Source of the DNA: Marsupella aquatica
Lineage: Eukaryota; Marchantiophyta
Length of the DNA: 64,000 nucleotides
NCBI GenBank assembly: GCA_973895155.1
Contig: OZ316896.1
Location: 15,624,001-15,688,000, forward strand
Direction of reading: 5' to 3'
The translations under genes and the position numbers were made by a program. Every line of letters begins with the position of its first letter. Position 1 is the stretch's first letter. The notes beneath the pieces were generated by a model, which worked only from the letters and a program-made list of their open reading frames with translations, ran no database searches and was not told the origin of the DNA. This document shows positions 34,200-47,559 of the stretch, piece after piece.

Positions 34200-35846
34200 C
34201 CAAGAATGATTAAAATTTAAGAAAACTGGAAAACTGCATGCAAAATAACAAGAGTGTGGCAAAAAGAAACCTTGTGTTCAACAACTTACTACGACTCTCG
34301 TCCCCGCTCTTGTCACTAGATTTGGCTGATTGACACATTCAATCGGCAATTGGCTAACTAAGAGACGGTGGACAACTCTGCACAATGGTCATAAGAGAGA
34401 GATATGGCATCAACATTTTTGGATCGACAAATGAGATCAAACCTCAAGGGGCCGGGTCATTTCCATGGAAGTGGCACATCACGTGCGACAAAATATAGGA
34501 TCATTTTTAATTATTTTGAAAAAGACTTAGTTATTAAATTGTCAATGGAAATATATGGTTGTTTAATTGCAAAATGCAACTGTGTCATCACATGATTGGT
34601 GTTGTATATTTTATATAAAGTGACTGGGGTCATAAATGACTCAAACCTCTGCACGTGATCTATGGCCCTCCATACATGTATTTGACACCCCCCCCCCTAA
34701 GATTCAAACGTTGATAAGTAACATTGACATATGCACTTGAGTTTATCATGCAAAATAATGTTCTTTGGAGTTTTCCTAGTGTTATCTTTGTGCTACTGGA
34801 GTGCACTAGCCTGGCATTAACATCCTAGGATGCATCAAAGAGTGCTTTAGACATAGTTTGTCGCAAGGTGATAAAGAGATAAATGACTATTTATTCCTTA
34901 ACAACTCGATTTCGTTCCGGTTAGGAGTGGATAAGATCGAAAAGACCTAATTAACACGATTTGAGAAGTTTACACCAACATTCTTAGGTTGGAGAGATTT
35001 CTAATGATCTTCTTAACATAAGTGTTTAACCACAAACTCAAGTGGGTAATCCTTAGGATTCACAGTGCAATAATAAAGACTAGAATTAACAAAGATTGAA
35101 ACTAGAGAGAGAGTAGATAGGAGGTTTCAAAGCGCAAGGAAATTGAATTCCGACCATCACCACTCCTTCAATAAGGATTATGGCCTAATTTAAGATTCAG
35201 AAATCAACATTTTCTATGCTTTTTGATTTCTCGTAGCAACTCTTCTCCATCTCTTGAATTTAGAAGACAACAATGTAAATCAACCCGGGACACTTTTCTG
35301 GTCTTGCTTAAGACAGTACTAGGATACTCGAATTGGTTTACTTCTCCTACAATCCTTAAGATTGCTTGTTTGAGTTTTGTGCAAATGTCAATTTCCTCTT
35401 TGGTGAATCTTCCAAATGTATTGATCACAAATCTCATTGATCTTTCAATATCATTAAGGCACACTCTAGCATTCATTGAACACTTCACAACAACTCAAGG
35501 GTTGCTAAACTTCTTCCTTTTACTCAACCATGGTAAAAAGAAGGGAAGAAAGACATAGATTCCTTCAAAGGCAATGAGGAAATCAAATGTATATTTTCTC
35601 TCTCTCGGTTGACTTTGGGTTCTCCTCCTTTTGTACTAAAAGTGGAGATTATGAAAAGACATGCCTCTTCAAAACCAAAGTCTAAAGAAATATGTAAATA
35701 AAAGTGAACTATCCTAGTCAAAAATGGAGTAGAGTCTCCAATGGATACATCAACAAAATACTGGAGTCTACTTACTCATATACTAATCTATATAGATATT
35801 TCTAAGTCTAAACTAATGTGGCTCTAACTCTCTAAATATAACTCTA
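34200..35846. other. Probable 3' flank of the element at 35.8-37.6 kb; no gene
   Basis: A 94-codon minus-strand frame (35204-35488) has no recognisable motif. The stretch sits downstream of the coiled-coil frame and may be the untranslated or LTR part of the same element, but no LTR ends are visible. A run of C at 34688-34698 is the only simple repeat. Confidence 0.35.
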
Positions 35847-37586
35847 TTATGGTCCTAGCTTTTGGGAAGGAACCTCCTCAGGGTTAGCCATGGCAAGGGG
35901 TTCTGGTCGAAGGAAAACTCCTTGCTGGCCAGTGGTAAAAGGGATGGACGGGTCAATATCCATGTTCTCCTGATGGGCACTTGGGTCATGAGAATAGGTG
36001 TAAGAATGGGAGTGGAAGTGGGTATTGGGAGTGGGGAAACCAGGAGGGTTGAGGGGTGATGAGGGACCAGTGGAATAGACTCCTTCATGAGGACTAGGAG
36101 AGAAAGATCTGGTAGTAAAGGGAGGAATCTCAGTATCAGCTAATAGCTCCTCAGTAGTCAAGTCACTCATCACCCTTAAGGCTTCACAGGTCTTTGAGAG
36201 GCCTGTAAATGCATCATCCACCTTGGTACTAACATCTACCACTAAATGGTTAATCTTGGAGAAACGGATGGGTGTGGTGTTCTTGGCCAAATACTCATCA
36301 TAAATTTGGGCCTTAAGAAGATCCAGAGAAGCTATCTTAGTCAAAGTCTCAATCAGATCCAAAGATTGAGTGATACTGAGTTGGAGAGTATGCTCAAGCT
36401 CATTCTTCTTCTTACTCCTTTCCAACTGTTGTTTGAGTTCATATACCTTCTTCTTGAGGAACTCATTCTCCTTCTCCAACTTCTTCTTATCTGTGGCATC
36501 ACTCATGGTGGAGATCTTCTCAAGAATCTGCCCTGGTTTCACTCCTAACTTCTTAGAAATGTCAGTGATGGCCTTCTCCATCACAGTGGTCTTCCTCTTC
36601 ACCTTCTGGAATGTGTCTGAGATGATCTGGAAATCAGCTAGGGTGTCTTGGGAGGCATGGCCGGGTGCATCCGGAAATTCAGCCGGGTCGACGAAGGCCG
36701 GGTCGGAAAAGTCTGGGTCGAGGTTCCGGGCAGCAGACCGGGTCTTTCGAGGATTTGTCTCTGCTGGCTCCTCATCCTCACTGTCATCAGAGGTGACCTG
36801 GGTGATATCTGGATCTGTCTCTCCATACTTGATGAAGTTGTACTTGGCCAATAGTAATTTCTTCTCCTCTCTGAACAAAACTCCTTCAAAGCTATATAGA
36901 TGTACCAGGTAGCAGGAGAGGGGAGTAGGACTCTTGTTGAATAGGTTCTGTACCAACTTCCTTATCAGATCAAAGATAAGCTTAGCCCAGTTGACTTTTC
37001 TTTCTCCCTTGTAAGCAGCAACAATGGTAGAGCCAACTCCAACAGTAACTCTTCTTGGCTTCTCAGGATACAGCAGGGGTAGCAGGAAGCTAAAGACTCA
37101 TTTCAGATCAGGATCCAAACACTTAGAAACATTGAACCCGTCCTTACTGTTGATGGCTCCTTTGAAGTAAGGGAGGATTAGATTGACAGCTCTCCCCACT
37201 GGACCTTCTCCTTCATCTTCCAATACAAAAGCTCCTGCAATCATCATCTGAGTCCATCGCTCAGGTCGGCCTCTGGAGGTATCCTTAAACTCAACTGGAC
37301 ACTCCTTGGATCGGATCTCTCTGATCATATCTTCGCTCTGATAACTCCAGGGTAGCTCCATCAGAGACTCACAGCCCATCCTGAGCAAAGACTCCCTCAG
37401 TTTGACCTTCTCAGCTTCACTGTCCGGAATAGCTGGCCTCAGAATTTTCATGGCAATAGGGACCTCCTTTCTCTTCGATCGTTTCATAGGGGCTTTAACC
37501 GGAGTAGGTGCAAGTGATGTTGAGGTTGAATGCCCCTTAGAGACGCGAGAAGTGGACATTCCGGCTGGATCCGCCCCTTGCTCCAT
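35847..37586 (-). pseudogene. Retroelement-like coiled-coil protein, one in-frame stop
   Basis: A minus-strand frame from ATG 37586 to TAA 35847 (about 579 codons) is broken by one TGA at 37095-37097 region, with clear coding on both sides in the same phase. The first part has Pro/Ser/Lys-rich sequence, then a globular stretch (for example GRPERWTQMMIAGAFVLED and KVNWAKLIFDLIRKL). The second part has an acidic linker, a Lys/Glu coiled coil (KKKLEKENEFLKKKVYELK) and a Pro/Ser/His-rich tail. I do not recognise the family. The layout, lack of introns and repeat-rich surroundings suggest a gag-like protein of an LTR element. There is no zinc knuckle. Confidence 0.6.
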
Positions 37587-37705
37587 AGGATTTCTGGAAG
37601 CAGAAAATTGATTTCTGGTAACTGTTCTGCCTCCTCTACGGCAAGCTCTACAATGTTGCGACTTCAGAATGTTCAATCTCTTCGATGCCGACCACTGGTA
37701 GAAAT

Positions 37706-38320
37706 GTCCGGGTCGACCTGGCCGCAGCGTTTCTGATCAACTGAAAATCGTTTCCAAAGAGTTTCATCAAGATTTCGTCAACCACAATGCAGGGTCATCT
37801 AACATGGGGAAAATCTGGACTCAATCGGGCCTGCAATGGTGATGTCCGGGTCGACCTGGCCGCCCTTCTCACAACCGATGTATCCACGATCAGGATCTCA
37901 AACTTCCTGCCTTCACTTCCAGCGGTGGAGTAGGCATTCCTCTCACAACGAATCAGTCAGTACCCTCATATCCAGGCTCTCATCATGCAATGCAAGATTG
38001 GTCCTATAATCCGGACCCAAGATCCTCTACCAAAAGGTTAGAGCCTCCTCTCTCTACTGCTTTAACAGCCTAATGCGCTCGGGAACTCAAAACCTACTAA
38101 GTTTGGCTTTGAGAGGTGTGAGAGGCCGGATCGACTCTCCTTCCTTATATCCGGATTCTGTTGTGGTCGTGCCTGTGTTTGACTTATGGTTTTAAAAACT
38201 TTGGCAATGGACAGCTGTTGTTGAGTAGAGTCTCAGTATAAGCTTTTTATCTCATTCCAGGCTTATAACAAAAAGTTCCGGGTCGATCCTCCTTCTCTAA
38301 TATCAATCCGGGTTGACCTC
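37706..38320 (+). repeat. Recurring CCGGGTCGACC motif upstream of the coiled-coil frame
   Basis: GTCCGGGTCGACCTGGCCGC is identical at 37706-37725 and 37844-37863. Variants lie near 38276 (TTCCGGGTCGATCC) and 38306 (ATCCGGGTTGACCTC), and CCGGGTCGA also occurs inside the gene near 36679. It looks like a leader repeat of this element. Confidence 0.6.
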
Positions 38321-39289
38321 AGATCAGCTTGAAAGTCTCATAATATTTCAAAGTAGTCTTCAGGTCCCTCTTCAGCCTTATTTGAGATCTTAAACGTAAA
38401 AATTCTAAAATTTATGGTTAGTTAATCCTTCTTTTATAAACATCCTTATCTCACATAGTTCCTTGTCTCAAGCCCTTTTGGACTGAGAGTTTTAACATTG
38501 TTACCTAGCTTGGGGACCTACTTACTAAATAACTTTGAAAACATTGATGTTGCTCAAGACTTTCCAATGACCCTCATCAAATAATTGTTAAATCTCAAAT
38601 TAACCTAATAGCTGGGCTAGCAGCATATACATATTTTAGAGTGATTGCAAACATCAAAATAATTTTTCCATGCAAAATTAAGAATGTTATATGATGAAGC
38701 ATTTGGTCTAAACAATGACTTTACAATATATGCATATATTACTTTTAAAATCCAATGGGAAATAATAACAAAATAAAAATAACAAAAACAGGCTAGGAAT
38801 TATGTATTACCTTGGTAACAAGTATTAAAGCATCAATTTAAGTAGTCATTCCCACACTAATGCTTGTGTTTTGACTCAGTCTATTGATCTCTCTATTAGT
38901 AAAGTGGAGAGTCAATTTCTCAAGCCCGCCTTGCAATATAATTGAAAAGGAACAAAACTGAAAAACTGGGAGACATGATCCAAAGGTCAAATCCCCAATA
39001 GAGGGGGAAAACAAAGAAAAGATTAGTTTGCGGAACCCCTACCTATTTTGCTTAATTAGCAAGATTTAAGTAAGAGGAAACAAGGGCTCATATATGAATA
39101 TTATAGTGATTCTCTGAACCCTGCTCTGAACACATGCCACTTTGAGCTGGTGAATCCATTTAATTTGAGCTCATAATTATAGATTCGTATATAAAGCTCA
39201 TATAGATTCATTACACTCATGAATAGAGGACTGTTGTGGAAGGTTGTGAGTTGTCCTAAGTAATGCCAACCATGGCTCAAGCTAGAAGA
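38321..39289. other. AT-rich, nothing recognisable
   Basis: No gene. The block TTAGTAAAGTGGAGAG / GCCTTGCAATA at 38895-38945 resembles 15970-16010. Confidence 0.4.
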
Positions 39290-40115
39290 AGTTGCGAACC
39301 TCGACTACCTTAACACTTAGCTCTGGCGTCGCTGACTCCAACGCCAAGCTCCTCCATGATCCAAGCCCCCAGAACGGACATCCAGTGGGGACTAAGTATG
39401 GGGAAACTAGTGGGCAACAAGGCATTGCACTAGCAAGGACAATGCGCTAATTAAGCTAACGACGCACACTATGGACTTAGACTAGCTTGGGGCTGGTCGG
39501 GTCATGGGAAAGGGTCGGGCTCAGGGTGAACTGTCTGGACCGCCGGATGGACTTTGAGTTTTGAGGGCTTCGGGGAGGGCTTGAAATGAGAGTTCCTCTT
39601 GGGCCCAAGGGTAGCTAACAAAGTTTACTTCATACGCAATGGACGCTTGGAGCATGAGATATAGCACGGCCCAAGTGCGGCCACCGTGACCTCCAAGTGA
39701 CAATGGGTTTTGAGGGCCTAGGCATGAGCACTAGGTGACCCCGATCACAACAGGCTAAGGCACTCCGCCTATGGTTGTCTAGCTAGAAAGTTATGGGCAC
39801 AACAAGTCAGTTGCGCCCTATTGCCTCAATCTTAACTAATACGTGGAGGACGTGCAAATGCTAGAAGGGTAGTTTTTATTAATTTTGAACTAATAATCAT
39901 AATTATTATCGATAATAAGGGAACTTTTAATAGTAATATGGAAATAAAAAGGGGTAAATAGGAAAAGGGCCCAATCGCAGGGGGTCCACTTCTTCTACAC
40001 GGAATGAGGGCCCAAGGTAGTTGCGTGCCCATACGTGCGGGTTGGGGTCCAGGTGGGGGGCCAAAATATGGAGACCAAAGTAGGGGTGGCAAGTCCGTTA
40101 ACCTCCGGAGTTGAC
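39290..40115 (+). repeat. LTR-like direct repeat, copy 1
   Basis: Matches 41575-42160 through a series of blocks: TTAACACTTAGCTC-GGCGTCGCTGACTCC, GTCGGGCTCA, GGACTTTGAGTT, CCTCTTGGGCCCAAGG, GATCACAAC-GGCTAAGGCACT and AAGTTATGGGC. Copy 1 carries extra AT-rich DNA at about 39790-40010. With 1.4 kb between copies, they may be the LTRs of a small element, or two solo LTRs. Confidence 0.7.
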
Positions 40116-40559
40116 TTTTGGCCAAATCCTCTGATTAACCATCCAACATGTCTTCAGACTTCATAAGTTATCTTTTGTTTATCGATTAAACAATGTTCCA
40201 CCTTTATCAGATTGATTTATTGTCCGTTTATTGTGCACGTTTTGCCTTCTACCCGGCCTTTCCAACAATTAGGTAGCATCGACTTGTGCAATTTCTTGAG
40301 ATAGTAATCCGACCTCTTCAGGCCATTGGATTTCTCCTGTCACTTGGATTGAGAGTACTTCCGTGGACTTGATCTCAATTGAATTTCCTTTCAGTTAATT
40401 ACTCGAGACATTGGTCCAACTCTTACTAGTCGCAAACCCCACCTGTCACCTGGATTGAAGGTTAAATATCATCTAACCTTCAGCTATATTTCTTTTTTAA
40501 AAAACAATTTAAAAAATGAAAAAAAAATGAAAAATTCTTTAAAGAGTATCTCTAAACCC

Positions 40560-40710
40560 ATTGTGATAGATTTCTCAATTTTTATTTCTTCTTTCTCAAT
40601 TATTCTCTTCCATCTTTCAATCATTTGTTTGCATTTCCTTGGTGCATTTTGTAGCCCAAACCGAGTACACTTGAATTTAAACAACCAAACAAAGGTGGGT
40701 TTTCTCATCT
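40560..40710 (-). pseudogene. Possible reverse transcriptase relic
   Basis: The minus strand reads KPTFVWLFKFKCTRFGLQNA followed by P; the FGLQNAP block resembles the conserved MPFGL-NAP motif of retroelement reverse transcriptases, with a fitting upstream K-TF. No YxDD motif is found downstream. It lies between the two LTR-like copies, which makes the reading more likely, but it is short. Confidence 0.35.
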
Positions 40711-41574
40711 CCCACTACTTTGGGCCTTCCTCTACAACATTACTTGCAAATTTCTAATCTTTCTAATCTTGCAAATTTCTTAAGGTTTGCTAGTACAATC
40801 TCCACATGCAATATTACTCATATTCTTCCTTTGAACAGTTCAAACCAAATCAATATATATTTTCCATTATCAAATGTTAGCATTTGTAGCCATCTTTTCT
40901 TCACAATTAATCAACTCTTTAACTTTAATTCTATTTGCATTCAACAAACACAAGCTCTGTAATCGAATGCTCCCTACAGTTCTGCAAATAGATCTCAATT
41001 GCATATTCTATTTAATGGTCACATCAATTTCTTTGACATGGTTTATGATTTTTTTTCCAAGGGCTTCCATCTCTACCTCCAGGTCCAACAATCTTACACT
41101 ACCTGTTCCTAGGCTGCCTCCCTAGCCTTCCAATCCTGGAAAGTTTGCACAACAAAACACCTCTTCTCACTCCTACTCAACTAACCTACACCCTCCATAC
41201 AAACATGTTTTCCCTAACTTCTCCTAACCATCAGCAATTGTAACTGCCAGATTCCCGGCCAGATTGTTTATTCGGTTTCTGTACCTGTTTTATTCAGCAT
41301 AGGCTACTTGTTGACTATTAACTATTTCTACTCGTCCATTAACAATTTTTGCTGACAAGTAGCTATTAACTGCTACTCACTAGTGAATAGTACACCACTT
41401 CACTCTACTACAGAAAATGAGACGGTCTTCCTTCTATTTCACAGAGTTTAAATACTAGTTACCCTAATAACTTAACCCTTACTCTACTCTAACTCTGTAA
41501 CTAACTTAGAGGTTTGGCTCATCTAAAACTTGGTAATTTTCTACTGCTTCAAGGTCTCCAGAAGCATATAAGTC

Positions 41575-42160
41575 GCGGAACTCAACTACTTTAACACTTA
41601 GCTCAGGCGTCGCTGACTCCGACGTCGAGCTCCCTTATGGTCCAAGCCTGGATAGGCCATCTGGGGAGGACTTAGCATGGGGAGACTTGTAAGCAATGAG
41701 ATGTGGCACTAGCAAAGGCAAGGCGCCAAGCTAGTGACACACACTAAGGACTTAAACTAACTGAGTGTTGGTCAGGTCAAGAGGAAAGGGGTCGGGCTCA
41801 AGGTCAACCGTCCGGACCCCCGGACGGACTTTGAGTTCCGAGGGCTTGAGTGAGAGCTCCTCTTGGGCCCAAGGCCAATGGAGTTGACGCCATGGGCAAC
41901 GGGTGCTTGAGGCGCAAGTTATGGCCCAATCCGGGTTTGGCCAATCGGTGGCCCCAAGCGGCGATGAGATCTGAGGGCCTAGGCATGAGCACTAGATTGG
42001 CCCGATCACAACGGGCTAAGGCACTTTGCTTACGGACGCCTAACTAAGAAGTTATGGGCGTTGCCAGTTGGTGGCGCGCCTAAACATGCGGGATAGGGTC
42101 CGGGTTGGGGACCAAACGTTTGGGGACCAAAGTTGGTCCGGGGGTGAAAGGTCTCCAAAA
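41575..42160 (+). repeat. LTR-like direct repeat, copy 2
   Basis: See the copy at 39290. This one lacks the AT-rich insert. It runs directly into the tandem unit that starts near 42160. Confidence 0.7.
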
Positions 42161-43692
42161 ATATATATGAGGGGAGTGGTGTCTCCCTAGGGCTTAAGGG
42201 CAAGCCGAAGTCGTGAGCCGCAGCGGTCGCGATCACACTAAGGAAAAATGTCAAACAAAAATGGCGATAACTTCCCAATGAGAAGTCCGTTGGGGGACTT
42301 CCTGGGTGCGTTGGAAAGCTCTTGACAAAGGTTACATCCTTCTGAGCTCAGCTGGGTGTGGGGGTGCTGTAGGTTCTCGAGGTTTGCGGGTGTGATTTTT
42401 CCCGTTTGCCAAATTCTGCCAAAATAGCAACCCAACCGCGTTCAACCTCTCAAGGGAGCTTGAGTTGGGGAGGCAAGGCCAAGTAGGCATGGAGTTCCAA
42501 GGGCACTTGGCCCCTAGACCATCAGTGGGGCCAGAACCGGGAGTTAGTTGCTAAAGTCGGGGTCGTTCTGGTCCCGGCGTGTTGGGACAAGCTTGGGACA
42601 AGTTTTAGGACAAGCTACGCTACTTGGGCCATGAGCATGTCCTGGGGGCAGGGCGGTCAGTTGGTGTTGAATAGGTACAAGGGGGAACCCGGGCTGCGCC
42701 CAAGGAAGGAGTTGTTATGGATGAACAGTGGACATTGGTTCTGGTTTCGGCTTATGGCATCGGGAGGACCTATTGCTGACCTACTTACCAATGTATGTTG
42801 AGCTTGAGTTAGGATGCTAGACTTGAGGAGTTCTAGATCCTAAAGGGTTACTTACTGAGACGCTTGGTTGCTTGTGCAGACAGTGAGGACCGTTGAGTAG
42901 CGGTCGTGTTAGAGCAAGTGCGGCTTCGTATAGGAGGGGGCACTAAGTTGCTTGCTCGAGGAATTCCGTGGAGGCGTTTGGGCACCAGGGGCACTTAGGC
43001 ATGGGTGTTGGGATTGGTGAGGGCGCAGGGTGGCAAGGTCCACCACTATATATGAGGGCCCAAATCGTGAGCTGCGGCGGTCGCAACACCAAGAGAGAAT
43101 GTCAATCGAAAATGACAATAACTTCTCAATAGGAAGTCTGTTGAGGGACTTCTTGGATGCGTTGGAAAGTTCCTGAGCTCAGATGGGTCTGAAAGTGCCA
43201 TGGATTCTTGAGGTTTGTGCAGGCTATCTCGCCCGATTGTCAAATCCTGCCAAAACAACAGCCAAGCCACATTCAGTCTCTTACGGGAACTTGCATTGGG
43301 GAGGCAAAGCAGAGTAGACATGGAGGTTAAGTTCCAAGTGCACTTGGCCCCTGGGCCATCAGTTGAGCGAGAACTGGGAGTTCATTGCTAGAGTCAGGGC
43401 AATCTGGTTTTAGAGTTTTAGGACAAGTTTGGGACACGCTATAGTCTTGGAATTGAGGCCTAGATCCTTTGGGTTACTTACCAAGGTGTTTGGTTGCTTG
43501 TGCAAATAGTGAGGACCTGTGAACGACGGTCGTGTTAGAGAGCAAGTGCGGCTTCATATGGGAGTAGTTGTTGGGTGCAAGGGGCACCGAGTTACTGGCT
43601 CAAGGATTTACGTGGAGGCATTTGGGCACCAAGAGCACTTAAGCATGGGTGCTAGGATTGCTGAGGGCGTTGGGTGGCTAGGTCCACCACTG
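42160..43692 (+). repeat. Large tandem duplication, units of about 886 and 647 bp
   Basis: Unit 1 (42160-43045) and unit 2 (43046-43692) both start TATATATGAGGG and end GGTCCACCAC. Shared blocks include GTGAGC-GC-GCGGTCGC, AATGAC-ATAACTTC, GGACTTC-TGG-TGCGTTGG, GAGCTCAG-TGGGT and CACTTGGCCCCT-G-CCATCAG. Unit 2 lacks about 240 bp from the middle. No gene is supported; this is probably retroelement LTR or leader DNA. Confidence 0.8.
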
Positions 43693-44670
43693 AAGACCTC
43701 TGGTCCTTGAAACCTAGACACAAGCTCAGCCATGGGGATCAGTGCATGGACAGCTTTGTGACCCATTTTGTGATCAAGTACATTAAGACTTTGAATACCT
43801 TCAAGCATTTACAGATTTTGCATTCACATGACTTCACTGCAGTCTTGTAAACAATATTAATTGTGGCCAAGTACAGACTAGGGCGAGTGAGTCCAATTTC
43901 CCTTGGTTCTTCCTATTGTTATTGGTTCTCACAATACTAAACATGAGTAGCGAGTGAATACAATGAAAGGGCACCTAGAGCTTCAAATATATCTAATTTA
44001 CTTGGTCTTAAACTTGCTTGGCAAGTTGCTCCAGATGCCTAGTGTCAAGCGGGGTGTCAAGGTTTCAACTACACACCAACAATCACTGAAACTGTGCCTT
44101 CCAGTAAATCATTGTACATATTAGAGTTTCAATTAGCCAGTCTTGCTTTGAAACTACCCAGAGATTCTCCAGTTTAAGATAGTTTATGCACAATCGCCAA
44201 AGGAATCTGGTCATGATGGCTTTTATCAATCCGTGTGGGCATATGGAGAAGTTACCTTGCCAACTACTGGGCAGCTATCACTCTTCTTCTTGTCTTTGAG
44301 TCTTTGGTTTTACCCCAGGCTCGACCTCAGGACAAACCAGCACCAATTTGAAGACAAGTACATTTTCAGTATATTCCAACTAGGTTAGATTATTCGATTA
44401 TTCTTTGTAGGTGTGAAAAACTAGACAATATTTGGGTAGTTATATAACTACCTTTCCTTTCCTTTTATAGGATTACTGCTGGAGGGCCAAACAGCAAAAA
44501 GCCCTACTGAGTCATATACTAAAACGCATGGCAAAGGTGATCAACTTAGGAGGGTCTCTGAGGAGAGCTTCCACTAGAAGCCCTAAAACCAACGACCTCA
44601 TCCTGTCAAGTCCAAAGGATTGTGAAGGCCTGAGCCCACTCTAGAGAAGGGACACCTGCATAAGATTTTT
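43693..44670. other. Intergenic, nothing recognisable
   Basis: No supported coding region or clear repeat. Confidence 0.5.
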
Positions 44671-46020
44671 GCAAACAGTGCAGGTTCTTCCAAAATGATC
44701 AAAGACCATGTCACGCCACCAGATTGCCCCGAATAAAATTAAAGATCTCCATGATCGTCATAAGATTCACTGGTGGGCACCTGAGAGGAGGCTGGGGCCA
44801 GCTCTTGGCTCTTGGATTTGATTTTTCTTCAAAGGAAGTTCGTGGCTCTTGGACGTCTTCACCCCCCCCCGCGCAAAGCCATCAATTCATCGAATCTCTC
44901 TTCATTTTGCCATGAAGATGTCACTCATTTCCACCCGTCTCATTCCATTTTGATGTGAGGGGAGAACATTTCACTCGCTGGATGACAGACCCACCTTCAA
45001 TCAAGCAGCACTCATCGGCCTCATTCAAGCAAACGCCGTGCCAGATCAATCGTCTCAGTCTGCAGTAGACAAAGGACATATTGAGTCGACAGATTGATCG
45101 AGAGAGAGAATGACGCACTTGCAAGCATCTTTAGTCAATTGAAGGAACGGACTTGTCAATCATGGTCAATTCCTGAGTCTTGCGACGGTAAGAGCTGCTG
45201 CATGTGCGTGTTTAATCACAGTCATCTGCATCAACGAACTTGTCATGGTCAATCCCTGCCCTCGCCTCGACAGTCACCAACTCAGCACCACCATAGATAG
45301 GTTCGACCTCGCTGGGACGCGACACCTCCTCCTGATCTAGGGACTAGAGAGGGATTGACATCGGTCCCGGTGTACAATAATACTGTACTGAGCGAACCAA
45401 GGAAAGCTCTGCGAAGGATCAGGGGGAGGCACTGATCGACTGGCCTTGGACTGCTGCTATCGTAGGTATCTTCCGAGACTGTAGAACTTGTAGACTACGG
45501 TAGTCAATGTATTGCACTCATGGAGTAGTACAGTCGTGCGGTGACCGGCGGTGAGCGATAACTTGACGGGGGACCAAGCACGACGCTGTCTCCGTGCGCA
45601 CTGGCACAGACACAAACGAGCACAATACAGCCGTGTCTTATTATTCTTCATCTGCGTCGGAACGCTGCCTATGTCGGGAACAAACATTCACGGCTCGGAG
45701 TTTGAGAAGTGAGAACAACCTGATTCGGATTAGGAGTTTTGGAGTTAGAAAAGCATCGATCGCTGCCTGGTACAGGTCGATTCGGATACACTATAGGGTG
45801 CCAACTTACTACCTTCGGTAGTCAGCTGTGATTGAAAATTGGAAGTACACGGCTCGATCGCGCATGAATGTCCTAGCTTTCGACGTGCTTGAATCTGATC
45901 GAGTGAGCGTCGGTCGTATGGGGTACGATGAATAGTGGCTTTCGTGGAAAGAAATCGGATTTAGATAGGTTTGCGGTCATGGTACTAAAGAGAGGGGCTG
46001 TCGTCGTGTCAAATTGGATG
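44671..46020 (+). repeat. Segmental duplication, copy B: orphan PIGO 5' flank
   Basis: Second copy of 16041-17345. It includes the bases matching the first six PIGO codons, but the start codon position reads GTG and the PIGO frame is not continued: similarity stops right after TCAAATTGGATG (about 46012). It may still carry promoter activity, but I see no gene attached to it. Confidence 0.85.
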
Positions 46021-47559
46021 AGGGTCGATCGATTCTCACTCTTCACAACGGTGATTTCTAAGGTCTGTGATTGAGCGTGGGTACATGTATGTATAATTGG
46101 TCAACAAGATTTCGAACCACCCGACAGTCCTAACTATTTGCTCTCGACTGGTTGTCGTGTGCAGACTTACTTACTGCATCGCTGTTTTAGTTCTCGGATG
46201 AAGGGTGGCGTCCGAGGGATCTAGGATTCGTTGAGAAGCCCCGATCCGAGCTCAGAACTCTTTGTACATGCGGGTACGTGGAATGGCTAACTCGAAGGCT
46301 TCCATGGGAAAGTTAGGATAATTGTGTATGTTGAAAGCTTGAAGTTATATATAGCAATCGTTTTGCCAGATAGTACTCAAATTATGACAGGTGCATGATG
46401 ATTCGTACTGTTTGATTGCTCGGAAATTACCTGTCTGCCGGCTCGATAGTCTGTTGATACTTTTCTGTATATGGCTTCGAGAACTAGCTTCTGTTCAATT
46501 TTTAGAAGTCAGGATGCCTAGCATCAAGCGTCCTAAGTAGGATTTTTTCTGGGAAGAGGTCTGCTGTAGTTTTCTTTGCGGTATGATACAAGTTCCAGAT
46601 TCGCTTTTGTGGATAGAGGTGGGTTGAGATGGCTCCCTCGATCGACTGAGGAGCACCAGCTCAACCTCCGTAATTACAGTATTTTGAGCCTCGTGCATCT
46701 ATCCATAATTGCTAGCTTGGAACAAGCTTACCTGTGTTTATCTTGAGTACAAAATAGTATAGTTTTCTGGCTCGCGGATGGGATTCATCGATCCGGGTTT
46801 TCTGTTAATTTTCAGGGTTTTCAAAGTAGAACCTTGTGAACACATGCGCATAAACGTACCCCTTGGTCAGGCTGCGCCGGCCTCTGGCAGGTACCTAAAC
46901 CCCGGCCAGTCTGATGCCCGTCTTCGGGAGTTGACACCTTCGGGAAATTACAATTAAAACTCGAGCATTTGGTCTCTCAGACTGCACAATTGCTCAGAAT
47001 CCAGATCGATCGAATGGTCTTGTTGCTGGCTGAGTATATGACACCGTTCTTCGACCAGACACTCTTTCGTTTCTAAGTCTAGATCATGACCTCGATCGGA
47101 CGCTTCTTTGCGGGAGTGAGACACGGCTAAACCTCGGATATATGCAAGATTCTCCGGTTGTCGTTCCCCGCATCGATGATGTCACGTCACCTGTGGACCG
47201 GGATCAGATGTCATGTGGTCTTGCATGTGGTATTTGTTGCTTTTCCGTCTGTCGTCTTCTTGCTCCGAAATCGGATGTACACTCTATCTAAAAAATTCCA
47301 TACAGCATCAATATTTCTGGTTCGGTAATCTTCTTGTACGTAGTCGAGCGTGACAATCGACCTCTGCTGATCTTGTTCAGGTCCATCTTTGTGTCCCCCG
47401 CGGAAGAGCTGGAATCTCTTGAACAGGCGGTCGAGGGACGTTTGTGTAGACTTTTGGAACACGGATGATGATCTGGACCTGAAGTGGCGGATCGGCAGAT
47501 CCCAGGGCACGGTTGAAAGGAACTTACGTTTTCATTTGGGTGCAAATTAAGCAACGATC
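46021..47559. other. 5' flank of the LRR gene; nothing specific seen
   Basis: No coding exon is supported. The promoter and 5' UTR of the LRR gene must lie here if it is transcribed. Minus-strand frames at 47211-47554 have no recognisable motif. Confidence 0.45.
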
